NCBI GenBank assembly: GCA_023442485.1
Contig: JAEZZG010000003.1
Span: forward strand, 1 to 64,000
Direction of reading: 5' to 3'
Origin: Actinomycetes bacterium
Lineage (GTDB): Bacteria; Actinomycetota; Actinomycetes; Propionibacteriales; Propionibacteriaceae
DNA: 64,000 bases
Below the pieces are notes generated by a model. It was not told the DNA's origin. It worked only from the letters and a program-made list of their open reading frames with translations, and did no database searches. How positions within the stretch are numbered: the first letter of the stretch is position 1; each line of letters opens with the position of its first letter. The translations under genes were made by a program, and so were the position numbers. Below, piece by piece: positions 1 through 9,106 of the stretch.

Positions 1-1425
1 CCGCACGGAGCGGTTATCAGATAAGGCATAGGCCCACTGGGCATCCGTGAGGGTTCGGGCCACGACGAGGCCGACGCAAATCGCAATCACCACCATCGCC
101 GTCTCCACTCCCCAGTGGATCGCTTCGAGGTAATCCCCTGCCGAGAGGTAGTTGAAGGCCCGATAGGCCGATCCGCCCGGAACCATGATGATGGTCGCCG
201 GAACCGTCATGATGATCCTCGGGAGTTTGAAGATATTGCCTACCCAGTGGCTAAGCAGGCCGATCAGACAGGCCGCAATGGCGGTGGAGACATAGGCGGG
301 AACCCCGTAGTGGATCGCGGCGAGACGCGGTAGGTTCCCGGCAACCGAGATCAACCCGGTGGTGATACAGATCCGCCAGGGGGTGTTGAACATGAATGAC
401 CAACCGGCACCGCCGCAGAAGGTCGCAGCAGCCAAGATCAGCCACACCAGCACGGGAGCGATCTCCCAGTAGCCGTAGCTTTGGACGTGGGAGTGAGAGA
501 CGGTTGCGACGAACCAAAACGCCATGGCGGCGCTCATCGTAACTAGGCCGGCGTAGATGAGCCGGGCGATGCCAGCTTCGAGGTCGAGACGGGCGAGGTC
601 CAAGGAGGCTGTGATCAGAGGGAACCCTGGGACTAGGAAAATGGCGGAGGCCACTAACCCAGCCGCTTGGCGATCCATCGGCCATCCCCACCAGGTCAGC
701 GCGGCAGTGCTGAGCAGGGTGTACATACCGGTTGAGACCAGGGCGGCCAGAAACACCGAAGCCAACTGGTTGAGTCTCTGCTGGGCAAGGAAGTAGCGCA
801 ACCTCGAGGCAACCAGAGAGGCGAGGATGACCAGAATCATCTCGCGCCAGGTGGCTCCGTTGAGTACAGCGACTGAGGTACAAGCAACGGAGATGATGGC
901 CGCGTTCAGCCACACGGGAGCGATGGGTTTGCGTCTCTCGATCCGGTCGAGACGGGCGTTGACCTGTGCCACCGTCATCGGTTCTTGAAGGATCGTCGTC
1001 AGATGCTGGAGTCGGGCGATCCGGTCGGCGTTGACTCCCGGCTGCGGGATTTCGCCGATCAGGGTCCAATAGTCTCCGCGCTGGGACACTGTGCAAATAA
1101 TCTCGGTGAAAGTGATTTGGGCTTCGAGGGTGTCGAGGCCGAGAGCTCTGGCGACGGCCCGCATCAGCTCTTTGACCCGGCGCGAACCGGTTCCGGCGGC
1201 GAGCATCATGATGCCAGCGCGCATCACCGTCTCTGCCTTGTGCAGTAGGGTGTCCTCGCCGTCACCGGCATTCACGACGTCACCGTCGGCGCGGGTTTGG
1301 GTGGCCTCGGCGACGGGTGTGTCGGTGCTCGCCTGGCCGCGTCCTTCGGCACCAATCTGTGAGGCAGACGGTTCTGGTTCGGCCGGTCTTTCCAGATCAA
1401 GGGGTTCACTCACTGGTTCACTCAC
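1..1425 (-). CDS. thrE: Threonine/serine exporter family protein (ThrE/DUF1212), 3' end cut by the window
   Basis: The frame stays open from a GTG at 1425 to the left edge (475 codons visible), so the C-terminus is missing. After about 65 hydrophilic Ala/Glu/Thr-rich residues comes a cytoplasmic segment (MMLAAGTGSRRV near residue 75) and then about ten hydrophobic segments. Two signature stretches of the ThrE family are visible: FLVPGFPLIT near residue 265 and VPGGSAYRAF near residue 415. The family exports threonine and serine by proton-motive force in the cell membrane. A second in-frame GTG lies at 1413, so the start is uncertain by four codons. The upstream ABC gene has the same orientation, 139 bp away. 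The longer open frames on both strands here are shadows with biased composition. Confidence 0.85.
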   Translation of the reverse strand, partial: MSEPVSEPLDLERPAEPEPSASQIGAEGRGQASTDTPVAEATQTRADGDVVNAGDGEDTLLHKAETVMRAGIMMLAAGTGSRRVKELMRAVARALGLDTLEAQITFTEIICTVSQRGDYWTLIGEIPQPGVNADRIARLQHLTTILQEPMTVAQVNARLDRIERRKPIAPVWLNAAIISVACTSVAVLNGATWREMILVILASLVASRLRYFLAQQRLNQLASVFLAALVSTGMYTLLSTAALTWWGWPMDRQAAGLVASAIFLVPGFPLITASLDLARLDLEAGIARLIYAGLVTMSAAMAFWFVATVSHSHVQSYGYWEIAPVLVWLILAAATFCGGAGWSFMFNTPWRICITTGLISVAGNLPRLAAIHYGVPAYVSTAIAACLIGLLSHWVGNIFKLPRIIMTVPATIIMVPGGSAYRAFNYLSAGDYLEAIHWGVETAMVVIAICVGLVVARTLTDAQWAYALSDNRSVR

Positions 1426-1564
1426 TCCGAAATGATCTCACGACTATTTCAGGTGAGCGACCCACGATCACTCCCCTTGACCCGTGGGTGATCTTGAAGC
1501 CGGGAGTAGGGACGATGCTTAGGCGGCGCGGTGGGCTAAGCCGACACCGGCTCTAGGCCTGCAC

Positions 1565-3316
1565 CTACACCCCTTCAACCGCCGCCAGATCAACATTGGC
1601 AAGGTAGCGAGCTACCACCGGATCAGTGTTTTCGTCGTCACCGGGAACGGCTTGGCCGATGACGCGTCCTCGATCGAATAGCACCACCCGGTCAGCCTCA
1701 GAGATAGCTTCGAGACGATGAGTGATCTCAACCACCGTCAACCACGGATAGTGACGGCGTAGTTGCTCACGGACGAATCTCTCCAGCTCGATGTTGAGAT
1801 TGGCGGTGAACTCGTCGAGAATCAACACCACCGGATTCATCAGCAGGGCCCGGGCCAGACAGAGCCGCTGATTCTGGCCGCCGGAGAGCTGGGCTCCATG
1901 CTGACCTACCTGGGTGTGGATTCCGTCCGGCATCTGCTTTACCTCGTCGGCGATCCCTACATGTTCCAACACCTGCCAAAGTTGCATATCGGTTGCATCC
2001 GGAGCGCCGAGTTTCAAATTGGTTGCAATCGTATCGTCGAGGAGCTGGTGGGCTTGGGAGACGACAACCACCTTGGTGCGCAGCGAGTCGAGGGTGAATC
2101 GTCGAATGTCGACCCCGTCGAGCAAAATCCGTCCTTGGCTAGGGTCCTCGTAACGGGCGAGAAGATTGATCACGGTGGACTTTCCTGATCCAGAGCGACC
2201 AATCAAGACGGTGTGCTTCCCAGCGGCGGCAACGAAGTTGACCTGTTTCAGGGCAAAGGCGGAACTGCGCCCGGCCTCGTCCTGGTAGGAAAAGTCGACG
2301 TCTTCCCAGCTAATCGTCGGGGCGGCGTCGGGACGGTATTCTTCGGCACCATCTTCGACACATGCGCGGCTGTGCGCGATCTTCCATAACCGCCTGGCGG
2401 AGGCGAAGGAGTGGTCAAGGTAGCCGACCGCGTCCTCGAGTCCTCGCGGTGCCTCGAACAGCCGCAAAGACCCCAGCGTCACCGCGCATAGCACTGTCAC
2501 CGAAAGCTGTGCGTTGATCCCGATCCACACCACCGCGATTGCGGTGAACAACATCAAAGCCACATTGGCGGCTCGACGCGCCGCCAAGAACAGCCTCGGC
2601 ACCCGAGCTGAAGCCAAGAGTTGATTTTCTAGCTGCCCTAATTCTTCGATCCGTTGCTGCGCCCTGCCGTAACCTACGATCTCTTCGGTGCCAAAGACGG
2701 AATCGGCGCTGTGCTGGGCGAGGGTGGCCCTGACGGATAGGGTGCGCCCGGTGGCGTCGAGGGCCCGCTTCCAACCGAGGAAAGGCACCACCGTCAAGGA
2801 GATAAGGACCGCGATTGCAGGGACGATGACGATCCCCCAACCCACCCAGAAACCGACGCTGACTAGGGTAATCACCGGGACAACGACGGCTGCGACGAGG
2901 GGTGCGAAGGTGTGGGCGTAGAACACCTCGATGCGATCGACATCGCGAGTCAACGAGGTGAGGACGTCACCTGAACGCGACCGGGTGACGATTGCTGGCG
3001 CCTTGGGCCACAGTGTCGAGAAGACCGAGGTGCGCAACAGTTCCAAGGCTTTGAAGGCGACGTAGTGGCCTGAGAATTGCTCGAGGTAGTAGGCCAAGGC
3101 TTTGCCGAGGGCGACCACGATCAAGGCGGTGAGTACCCACCCCAGCCGCGATGACCCGGTAATCACGGCGGCAACCCCGCCTCCGGCTAGGCCGAAGAGA
3201 CAGATGTCGAGGAGGAGGTTGACGATCCGCATTGTTGCCGAAAACAGCAACGGGCCGTGGACGGGGCGGGTGATCGAGGTCAGCCACCGAATGAGTTCAC
3301 GCGTCGAAACCATCAT
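1565..3316 (-). CDS. ABC exporter subunit with fused membrane and ATPase domains (CydC/CydD-like), second of pair
   Basis: 583 residues: six membrane segments in roughly the first 300, then an ATPase domain. Walker A is GRSGSGKST near residue 374, the signature LSGGQNQR near 478, Walker B LILDEFTA near 500, and the switch His sits in EITHRL. The residue after the catalytic Glu is Phe instead of the usual Pro/Ala, and the D-loop reads NLN where the conserved Asp is expected. The start overlaps the stop of the upstream half-transporter by 4 bp, so the two are co-translated and probably form a heterodimer. The fold is closest to CydDC-type thiol exporters, but no cydAB genes adjoin, so the substrate is unknown. 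Confidence 0.8.
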   Translation of the reverse strand: MMVSTRELIRWLTSITRPVHGPLLFSATMRIVNLLLDICLFGLAGGGVAAVITGSSRLGWVLTALIVVALGKALAYYLEQFSGHYVAFKALELLRTSVFSTLWPKAPAIVTRSRSGDVLTSLTRDVDRIEVFYAHTFAPLVAAVVVPVITLVSVGFWVGWGIVIVPAIAVLISLTVVPFLGWKRALDATGRTLSVRATLAQHSADSVFGTEEIVGYGRAQQRIEELGQLENQLLASARVPRLFLAARRAANVALMLFTAIAVVWIGINAQLSVTVLCAVTLGSLRLFEAPRGLEDAVGYLDHSFASARRLWKIAHSRACVEDGAEEYRPDAAPTISWEDVDFSYQDEAGRSSAFALKQVNFVAAAGKHTVLIGRSGSGKSTVINLLARYEDPSQGRILLDGVDIRRFTLDSLRTKVVVVSQAHQLLDDTIATNLKLGAPDATDMQLWQVLEHVGIADEVKQMPDGIHTQVGQHGAQLSGGQNQRLCLARALLMNPVVLILDEFTANLNIELERFVREQLRRHYPWLTVVEITHRLEAISEADRVVLFDRGRVIGQAVPGDDENTDPVVARYLANVDLAAVEGV

Positions 3317-5145
3317 TTCTCCTCCGTTTCCGCAAAGACACGGCCCTGGGCGTAGGCGTCCCGGATCACAGCGGTCCGGTCGACCTCACTCAAGCTGCCT
3401 TCATCCATCACCAGCACTCGGTTAGCCAAAGCCAGCAGGGAGTGGCGGTGGGTGATGATGATCACGGTTGTGTCTGCTCCGATCCGGGCGATAGCCTCGA
3501 TGATCTTCTCCTCTGACTCCAGATCCACTTGGGAGGTTGGTTCGTCCAGGACGACGATCCGGCGCCGGGATAAGAAGGCCCGCGCCAGCGAGATTCGTTG
3601 GGCTTGACCACCAGAGATCATCATTCCTGACTCGCCTGCCGCCGAGTCGAGGCCTTCCGGCATGGCGCGCACATCGTCGGCTATGAAGGCCTCTTCGAGG
3701 GCACGCCACAGATCGTCGTCACTGGCCTCGGGGCGGGCTAGGCGGAGATTGTCAGCGATGGTTCCAGTCAGCAACCAGGTCGACTGGCTCACTGAGGCTG
3801 TCTGAACTCTGCGCTGTTTAGCGCTGAGCTTGCTCACGTCGTACCCATTGACCATAACCGTCCCGGCCTGGACGGGCAGTGAGCCCCGGATCAAAGAAGC
3901 CAGGGTGGACTTTCCTGATCCAGATTTACCGACGATAGCGACTCTCTCACCTGGGGCGATGCTGAGGTTGATGTCGCGAAGGACTCGTCCCCGGCCGTAG
4001 TCATAACTGACCTCGCGGAGCTGGACTGAGCCCAAAGCCGCTTCTAGCGGGGGTTCCACGTCGTCAACCGGCAACGATTCTGGCGTCTCCGCCACCTTTG
4101 TCGAGTGGGTGGTTGCGGTGAGGGACGGTAAGGCGGGATCTGTGTGTGGGCGTTCTGCTTCAGCGCAGGATTGAAGGTAATCGCCGATCGCGGTGATCGA
4201 GGCCCGTCCACCCATGCCGACGTAGAAGAACCCGGCGGCCATCGCCAGCGGCTCGGTGAGTAGGACCGACAGCAGCACGGCGGTGATTGCGTCGGTGAAG
4301 TCAATCGCACCGGCTTGGAAGCGGATCACCGCAACTAGGGCCGCTGCGGTGATCAGCAGTAGCGAAAAAAGCCCGTCAACCAGAATGATCACGACCTGGT
4401 TGCCGGCAAGGAGTTTCATGATTGCCCAACGGTTACGTTCTCCTTGGGCTTCGAGTTGGCTTTGAATCCGCTTGCCAGCCCCACACAGCCGGATCGCAAT
4501 CAGGTTGCGAATCGCGTCGAGGTACTGGGCCGATAGTTTCGCTCTTTCCCGACGCGACTTCGCCGACGTCGAACGGAAGAACTTCATGAAACCGAAGATC
4601 AGCACCGGAATCAGCGGGAAGGCAACCACCAACACCACCCCGATCACCCAGTCGACTCCGATCAACAAGTAGAGCAAGGTCATCAGCGGGATAACCAAGG
4701 CAGCGATCATGGTGCCAAAGAATCCGGGACGAAACTCTGCCGCCTGTTCGGCATTGTCGGTCATCAACCCAAGTAACTTCGCGGAATTAAACTGGGAGTC
4801 GGCATGTTTCGGCAGGTTGGCCGAGCTGAAAATCCGCTCCACCAGGCGCAACCGGATTCGAGCTTCTTCACGACGGGCGGCCACCCCGGAGTAGGTAACG
4901 TCAGTCAAAGCCAGAGCTGATGCAACGATTGCGCAACCGCCTGCGCTGATCCAGGCTGCGACCGGAATCGCCTCGCCTTGGTAGTAGCACCCAAGGATGA
5001 TTCCGACGCTGACGATCATCGCCAACATCGCGACCGCCTGACCTAGTCGAATCAGAGCTGATCGCATTGAGGCTGCCCTACCTTGGGCAGAGATGACCTT
5101 CGGGCGCGCTACGGACGCGGGGTTTGAGCCAGTGGGATCCGGCAT
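3313..5145 (-). CDS. ABC exporter subunit with fused membrane and ATPase domains (CydD/CydC-like), first of pair
   Basis: 610 residues from ATG 5145, chosen over the in-frame TTG at 5160 because an AAGGGGA ribosome site lies five bases before it. About six membrane segments fill residues 30-310. The ATPase domain carries GKSGSGKST near 405, signature ISGGQAQR near 508, Walker B VVLDEPTS near 531 and switch His in IITHRH, all canonical, unlike its partner. A Pro/Glu-rich linker of about 35 residues joins the two domains. It is the first gene of the ABC pair and is transcribed away from the MFS gene at 5349, with a palindrome between them. Function as one half of a heterodimeric exporter is inferred; the substrate is not known. 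Confidence 0.8.
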   Translation of the reverse strand: MPDPTGSNPASVARPKVISAQGRAASMRSALIRLGQAVAMLAMIVSVGIILGCYYQGEAIPVAAWISAGGCAIVASALALTDVTYSGVAARREEARIRLRLVERIFSSANLPKHADSQFNSAKLLGLMTDNAEQAAEFRPGFFGTMIAALVIPLMTLLYLLIGVDWVIGVVLVVAFPLIPVLIFGFMKFFRSTSAKSRRERAKLSAQYLDAIRNLIAIRLCGAGKRIQSQLEAQGERNRWAIMKLLAGNQVVIILVDGLFSLLLITAAALVAVIRFQAGAIDFTDAITAVLLSVLLTEPLAMAAGFFYVGMGGRASITAIGDYLQSCAEAERPHTDPALPSLTATTHSTKVAETPESLPVDDVEPPLEAALGSVQLREVSYDYGRGRVLRDINLSIAPGERVAIVGKSGSGKSTLASLIRGSLPVQAGTVMVNGYDVSKLSAKQRRVQTASVSQSTWLLTGTIADNLRLARPEASDDDLWRALEEAFIADDVRAMPEGLDSAAGESGMMISGGQAQRISLARAFLSRRRIVVLDEPTSQVDLESEEKIIEAIARIGADTTVIIITHRHSLLALANRVLVMDEGSLSEVDRTAVIRDAYAQGRVFAETEEK

Positions 5146-5230
5146 GGATTCCCCTTTCAAACGAGAAACAGACGCAATCAGCCTATCTCTTTAGTGAATT
5201 TTTTCGTGATCATATTCAACGGGTGGCAAG

Positions 5231-5248
5231 GTGAATATCTCTATTCAC
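5231..5248. promoter_or_regulatory. Palindromic operator candidate between divergent transporter genes
   Basis: Perfect inverted repeat GTGAATA-N4-TATTCAC, 86 bp before the ABC pair and 100 bp before the MFS gene. A looser GTGAAT/ATTCAAC pair lies at 5194-5219. The position in a short divergent promoter region fits a dimeric repressor site controlling both transporters; no regulator gene is adjacent. Confidence 0.5.
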
Positions 5249-5348
5249 TGCGCTACCCTGGGTGGACAACGCTATGGGTTCTCGGTGCGTGGAGTGGATG
5301 GGTGCGCACCACGCATGAGTGTGTACACACTCGCTTCTAGGAGCCCGC

Positions 5349-6611
5349 ATGAGTCAGTCTTCTTCGGAGCGCAACGTCGCATCCGCATCCGCCTCCCTGG
5401 CTGATGTCGGCGGACGTGGTTTCTTGATCTCCTCTGTGATCGGACGCTTTCCCGCCGCCACTGTCCAGCTCGGCATGTTATTAGTCATGGCCGCATCCGG
5501 CAACGGCTTCGCTTCGTCGGGTTTGACGGTAGCCGCCATCGGTCTAGGCGGTGCCCTCGGCGCTCCACTCATCGGCGCGATGACAGACCGATTCGGCCCG
5601 ATCCTGGTCGTGACCGCAGCCTTGATCGGTCAGGTGGGTTCACTAGGCGTCTACCTCTACGGGCTAACCAATGCTTGGCCCGTGGTGTCTTTGCTGGTGG
5701 TGTCTGCAGTAGTCGGTTTCTGCAATCCACAAATCGGGGCGATTGCCCGGTCTCGATGGGCCAAACTTGCTCGACGTCCCGGAGCCTCCCCCACCTTGAT
5801 CCAGCGGGCATTAGGGTACGAGAGTGCCGTCGACGAGGGGTCCTTCGTCGCAGGTCCGCTACTTGCGTCGATCCTAGTCACCGCCTTCGGCCCGATCGGC
5901 GCATTATGGGCAATGATCGTCTTCATCGCTGCCGGTGAGGGCCTCTTCATCGCCGACTGCCTAAGACGCCGTGACGAATGGCGTCCGGAGCCGCGAACAA
6001 CCTCACTAAACGTCCTCCCCTCAGCCTCCATCCCACCCCAGATCGCGATCCCGGTCCTAGCCGCAGTCTGCATCGGCACGGTTTTTGGCGCGACCCAAAC
6101 GGCACTAACCGCTTCCCTATCTGAGATCGGCCGCAGCTCCTGGGCAGGGTTCATCTACTGCTTCATGGGGATCGGCTCGGTGGTTTCGTCCTTCGTCGCA
6201 GGACGCCTCCCCACCTCCGTCCAACACCACTCCCGGCTAGTCATCGGCGGCTCCATCGCCGCCACAGCAATCCTCGGCCTATCCTTTTCAGGCTCAATCA
6301 CCCTCTCGGTGATCTTCTGCATCCTCGCCGGTCTCGGCATCGGGACAAGCCTCGTCAGCGCCTACTCCCTAGTCGAGATCATCGCCCCCTCCCAGCGTCT
6401 AGCCACCTTGATGACGTGGGTCGCCACCGGCACCGTCGTCGGCGTCTCCCTCGGCTCCGTCCTTGCCGGAATCATCGCCGACCAAGGCTGGCTATTCTGG
6501 TCATTCAGCACCGGCATGTGGGCGCAACTGCTGATCGTCGTCTTAGGCATAGTCACCGCCCAGTTACAGACCCATTTCTCGCGCAGCCGAGCCGTGCTCG
6601 AATCCCGGTAA
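5349..6611 (+). CDS. MFS transporter
   Basis: 420 residues with about twelve hydrophobic segments and a basic cytoplasmic loop in the middle (RRRDEWRPEPRT near residue 215). The loop between segments 2 and 3 reads GAPLIGAMTDRFGP, the usual major-facilitator motif A pattern. ATG 5349 is chosen over the earlier in-frame ATG at 5319 because TAGGAG stands at the right distance before it. It is divergent from the ABC pair, and the shared palindrome suggests joint control. The substrate cannot be told; small-molecule efflux is most likely. Confidence 0.8.
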   Translation: MSQSSSERNVASASASLADVGGRGFLISSVIGRFPAATVQLGMLLVMAASGNGFASSGLTVAAIGLGGALGAPLIGAMTDRFGPILVVTAALIGQVGSLGVYLYGLTNAWPVVSLLVVSAVVGFCNPQIGAIARSRWAKLARRPGASPTLIQRALGYESAVDEGSFVAGPLLASILVTAFGPIGALWAMIVFIAAGEGLFIADCLRRRDEWRPEPRTTSLNVLPSASIPPQIAIPVLAAVCIGTVFGATQTALTASLSEIGRSSWAGFIYCFMGIGSVVSSFVAGRLPTSVQHHSRLVIGGSIAATAILGLSFSGSITLSVIFCILAGLGIGTSLVSAYSLVEIIAPSQRLATLMTWVATGTVVGVSLGSVLAGIIADQGWLFWSFSTGMWAQLLIVVLGIVTAQLQTHFSRSRAVLESR

Positions 6612-6628
6612 CTGCCCGGATTTGCGGT

Positions 6629-6641
6629 TAGGCTACAGGTC
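6629..6641 (+). promoter_or_regulatory. -10 element for a leaderless transcript
   Basis: TAGGCT ends seven bases before ATG 6642 and no ribosome site is present, so transcription probably starts at the A of the start codon. Confidence 0.45.
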
Positions 6642-7211
6642 ATGGATGAAGAGCTGATTGCCGCTAGCCACGGATTAGGTGCCATCTGCCTCGTCCGCCG
6701 CAATCTCTGGCTAGCCATCGCAGACATGGTGGCCGATTCCAAGGGGGTATGGGCTGGGGAGCTGCGCGCGGGAACATTCCTGCCTCGATTCATCGAGCTG
6801 TTGCGTGACTTGTCCGTCGATGAGTCGACGATTGACGCGGTGCGGACGGCCACACTCACCCAACTGTCCCGGGCAAGCGCCGACGAGATTGACCGGGTGC
6901 GCCTCTGCTGCGCTTTCCCCGATGATCTAGCCCAGGCTTGTCTCAATCGCGGGCTGGAATGTCTCGACGAGGCCTCGGCCTGGCAGAAAATGGACATCAA
7001 CTGCGCCAAGGCGATCCGCAAACACACATTTGATCGCACCCAGGAGGAGATCGTCCCGGCAGTGATCGAGGGGCTTCACGCTATCGTCCCGACTCGGGCG
7101 GAGCGGTCACGTCGAGGCGAGATGACCTTGGCGGATGCCTTCCGGACGGTATTGACGGTCGCGGTCAGCATTGAAGCTGGTCATAATCTTGAGCCCGAGA
7201 TTGTCGTCTAG
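6642..7211 (+). CDS. Hypothetical protein, 189 residues
   Basis: No family recognised. The product is soluble and mostly helical by composition, with no signal peptide or membrane segment and three Cys residues, two in CCAF near residue 89. It lies 30 bp after the MFS gene on the same strand but has its own leaderless-type promoter. Its stop overlaps by 4 bp the stop of the convergent hydrolase-like gene. Codon use matches the neighbours, so it is probably a real gene. Confidence 0.6.
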   Translation: MDEELIAASHGLGAICLVRRNLWLAIADMVADSKGVWAGELRAGTFLPRFIELLRDLSVDESTIDAVRTATLTQLSRASADEIDRVRLCCAFPDDLAQACLNRGLECLDEASAWQKMDINCAKAIRKHTFDRTQEEIVPAVIEGLHAIVPTRAERSRRGEMTLADAFRTVLTVAVSIEAGHNLEPEIVV

Positions 7212-8125
7212 GCTCCGACGATCGGTGAAACCCGGGTATCGAGCCAATAAATAATGTCGACCATCACGGCGTCGTGGCTATTGCCGTGCAAGATATCGCG
7301 GCCCGCGTCCGGATAAATCTTGACTCTGACGTCGTCGATATTGGCCTTCTGGAAGGCGATCACCGCGTCCGCAGCCACCGGGCCTCCCCGCGAGATTCCG
7401 TCATTCTTGCCGGAGAGGAACAGCACCGGCAACTGTTTCGGGATGGATTCGATGAGCCGCTGCTTTATGATGCGCTGGTGCCCGGAGAGGATGTCGTCGA
7501 AACAGGCGGTGGTGACGACGAATTCGCGAGCCATCTGTTTCGGCACTTTGCCGTCGGCGGTGAGCCAAGACAGTTTCTTGCTGGCCGGGATGGCGGGGTG
7601 GTCAAGGCGGTCGAGCATGAAGCGGTAGAACAGGCGCGACGGTTTGCGTCCTCCCCTCAGTAGACGCTCCAACTTGGCGCCGATCCTCAGCGAGGTTGAG
7701 ATCTTGCCGGTCGCACCGATGCTGATCAGCCCGGCGAGACGGGCACCCTGGCAGGAGGCGAAATCGCGAGCCAGCCATGATCCAAGCCCGTATCCGAGGA
7801 GGAAGAGCGGGGTTGCCGGATGGTTGCGTTCGATCTCTTCAGCGACGGTGATTAGGTCGCCAACCGCGATATTCCAGCCGTCACGGTCGGCGAAATGTCC
7901 AAACTTGCCTGCTGCAGTCTTCCCGTGTCCACGCGCAGATAGGAACCATGTGGAATATCCGGCTCTGGCTAACTTCGTCCCGACTGTGTCGAAACGTCCG
8001 GGGAATCCGCCCAGATCGTGGGCTAGGAGGACGACGCCCTTGACGGTGTCGAGTTGTGACTTCCACACAGTGACGTGGAGGTCGAGACCGTCAGAGGCAG
8101 GCAGGACGAGTTTGTGGGGCTTCAT
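7208..8125 (-). CDS. Alpha/beta-hydrolase-fold protein lacking catalytic Ser and His (pseudo-enzyme)
   Basis: 305 residues that follow the monoglyceride-lipase-like hydrolase pattern along their length: RGHGKTA after the second strand, FADRDGW, LGYGLGSWLAR at the nucleophile elbow, FLSGKNDG at the acid, YPDAGRDIL at the C-terminal histidine site. In active relatives the elbow is GHSMG and the late motif is GxRHEIL. Here the Ser is Gly and the His is Arg; only the Asp remains. The frame is intact with ordinary codon use, so this is not decay. It may bind a ligand or partner without hydrolysing it. Start ATG 8125 is preceded by AGGGA. Confidence 0.75.
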   Translation of the reverse strand: MKPHKLVLPASDGLDLHVTVWKSQLDTVKGVVLLAHDLGGFPGRFDTVGTKLARAGYSTWFLSARGHGKTAAGKFGHFADRDGWNIAVGDLITVAEEIERNHPATPLFLLGYGLGSWLARDFASCQGARLAGLISIGATGKISTSLRIGAKLERLLRGGRKPSRLFYRFMLDRLDHPAIPASKKLSWLTADGKVPKQMAREFVVTTACFDDILSGHQRIIKQRLIESIPKQLPVLFLSGKNDGISRGGPVAADAVIAFQKANIDDVRVKIYPDAGRDILHGNSHDAVMVDIIYWLDTRVSPIVGA

Positions 8126-8724
8126 GAATCCCTATCGTACGACATGACCGCGACGATGTTTCCACAGCCGATGTGGAAAACCGGGGGAAAACTAGGTCTG
8201 TCTTGTGAATGATTACGCCTCGGATGTGGACGACACACCGACGACTGTGGACAAGAAATCTCGTCCTGATCACTTCCTGAAACGAGGTTGCATACGAAGC
8301 GAAAACCACATAGGAATTAACCGCAGCTTCTTCACACATCGGTTGTCTAGCTAGGTCGAGCAGTCACGATTCAGTGACGGCCCTAGCCCGTGAAGATGGT
8401 ATTAATGCGAGATCCCGAGTGGTTGTCAGGACGGAACTCCTGTCCTCAACGAGCAGGGCGACGGGCTGTTGTTGCCGCGAGGGAATCGACACTGGCCGGA
8501 TCGTCGCCACCCTTCCTGGCCGAAGTCCATGGTTGCCCCGAGTCCTCATACGGTTCGGGGCGATCGTGTTTTAAACGTCTGCTGGGGGGTGACCGGCTAC
8601 AACAAGCCATCTCTGGCACCTTCGCGCCGTCACCTCTGCCCGCTCACATCCCTCGCGCTCCACTTCCCGGCCACCGCACGGGCCGCCCCGCAAGGGGTGA
8701 CTGCCTGCATCCACCTAGCCTTGG
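8126..8724. other. Intergenic region with DnaA-box-like cluster at its left end
   Basis: 600 bp with no convincing gene; the open frames here lack ribosome sites and have biased composition. At the left end, on the minus strand, are TTTTCCACA (8172-8180), TCGTCCACA (8225-8233) and TTGTCCACA (8246-8254); the last equals the actinobacterial DnaA-box consensus and the others differ by one base. A two-mismatch copy lies at 8158-8166. No dnaA, dnaN or AT-rich unwinding region is visible, so this is not proposed as the origin. Nothing is seen in the rest. Confidence 0.4.
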
Positions 8725-9048
8725 CTAAGTCTGGTTCGAGACGAACTTCAACCCGACGATGCACGAAATCAGCACCGCAATCAGGACGAACTTGACGACA
8801 GAGATCGGCTCCGCGCCACGGATGGTGGCCACCACAACCGTCATCACCGCCCCCACTCCTGCCCAGACGGCATAGGCAGTCCCGACGGGGATGTACTTCA
8901 TCGCCCACCCCAAACCACCCATGGAGATGCACACCGTCACGAAGAACACCACGACCGGCAAGGGTTTGGTGAACCCCTCCACCTTGCTCAACGCATTCGC
9001 CCAGGCTGCTTCAAAAACCCCTGACACAATCAAAACCAGCCACGCCAC
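8725..9048 (-). CDS. gdx: Small multidrug resistance family guanidinium exporter (Gdx/SugE type)
   Basis: 107 residues, four membrane segments, the normal size for the family. VAWLVLIVSG at the N-terminus holds the essential Glu in GVFEAAWA, and AMKYIPVGTAYAVWAGVGAV matches the Gdx/SugE branch, which exchanges guanidinium for protons. GTG 9048 is chosen over the upstream ATG 9081 because AGGAGG lies six bases before it and the protein then begins where relatives begin. A guanidine-III riboswitch ends right against this ribosome site, which supports the substrate call. Members act as dual-topology dimers in the cell membrane. Confidence 0.92.
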   Translation of the reverse strand: MAWLVLIVSGVFEAAWANALSKVEGFTKPLPVVVFFVTVCISMGGLGWAMKYIPVGTAYAVWAGVGAVMTVVVATIRGAEPISVVKFVLIAVLISCIVGLKFVSNQT

Positions 9049-9059
9049 CAGAAGCCTCC

Positions 9060-9106
9060 TCAGGTCGTCTTTGCGCAACACCGGGTACGACCTGCCTCGT
9101 CCGGGG
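9060..9106 (-). ncRNA. Guanidine-III riboswitch (ykkC-III)
   Basis: Read on the minus strand the region holds CCGGACGAGG, then CGTACCCGGT, then CAAAGACG in order, the conserved blocks of the guanidine-III class. AGGTCGT pairs perfectly with ACGACCT to form the closing helix, and CCGG can pair with the second CCGG for the pseudoknot. The helix ends immediately before GAGGAGG, the gdx ribosome site, so guanidine binding probably controls access to that site. This is a translational design typical of the class. Confidence 0.9.

Noticed and set aside
251..1096. Long minus-strand open frame inside the first gene
   Set aside because: It is a shadow of the ThrE-family gene in another frame; its translation is Arg/Pro/Ser-rich with no family pattern, while the adjoining frame gives a clear exporter.
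1565..5145. Naming the ABC pair cydD/cydC
   Set aside because: The fold fits, but no cytochrome bd genes adjoin and the substrate-side residues cannot be judged by eye.
8158..8254. Chromosomal origin
   Set aside because: No dnaA or dnaN, no AT-rich unwinding stretch, and only three or four boxes.
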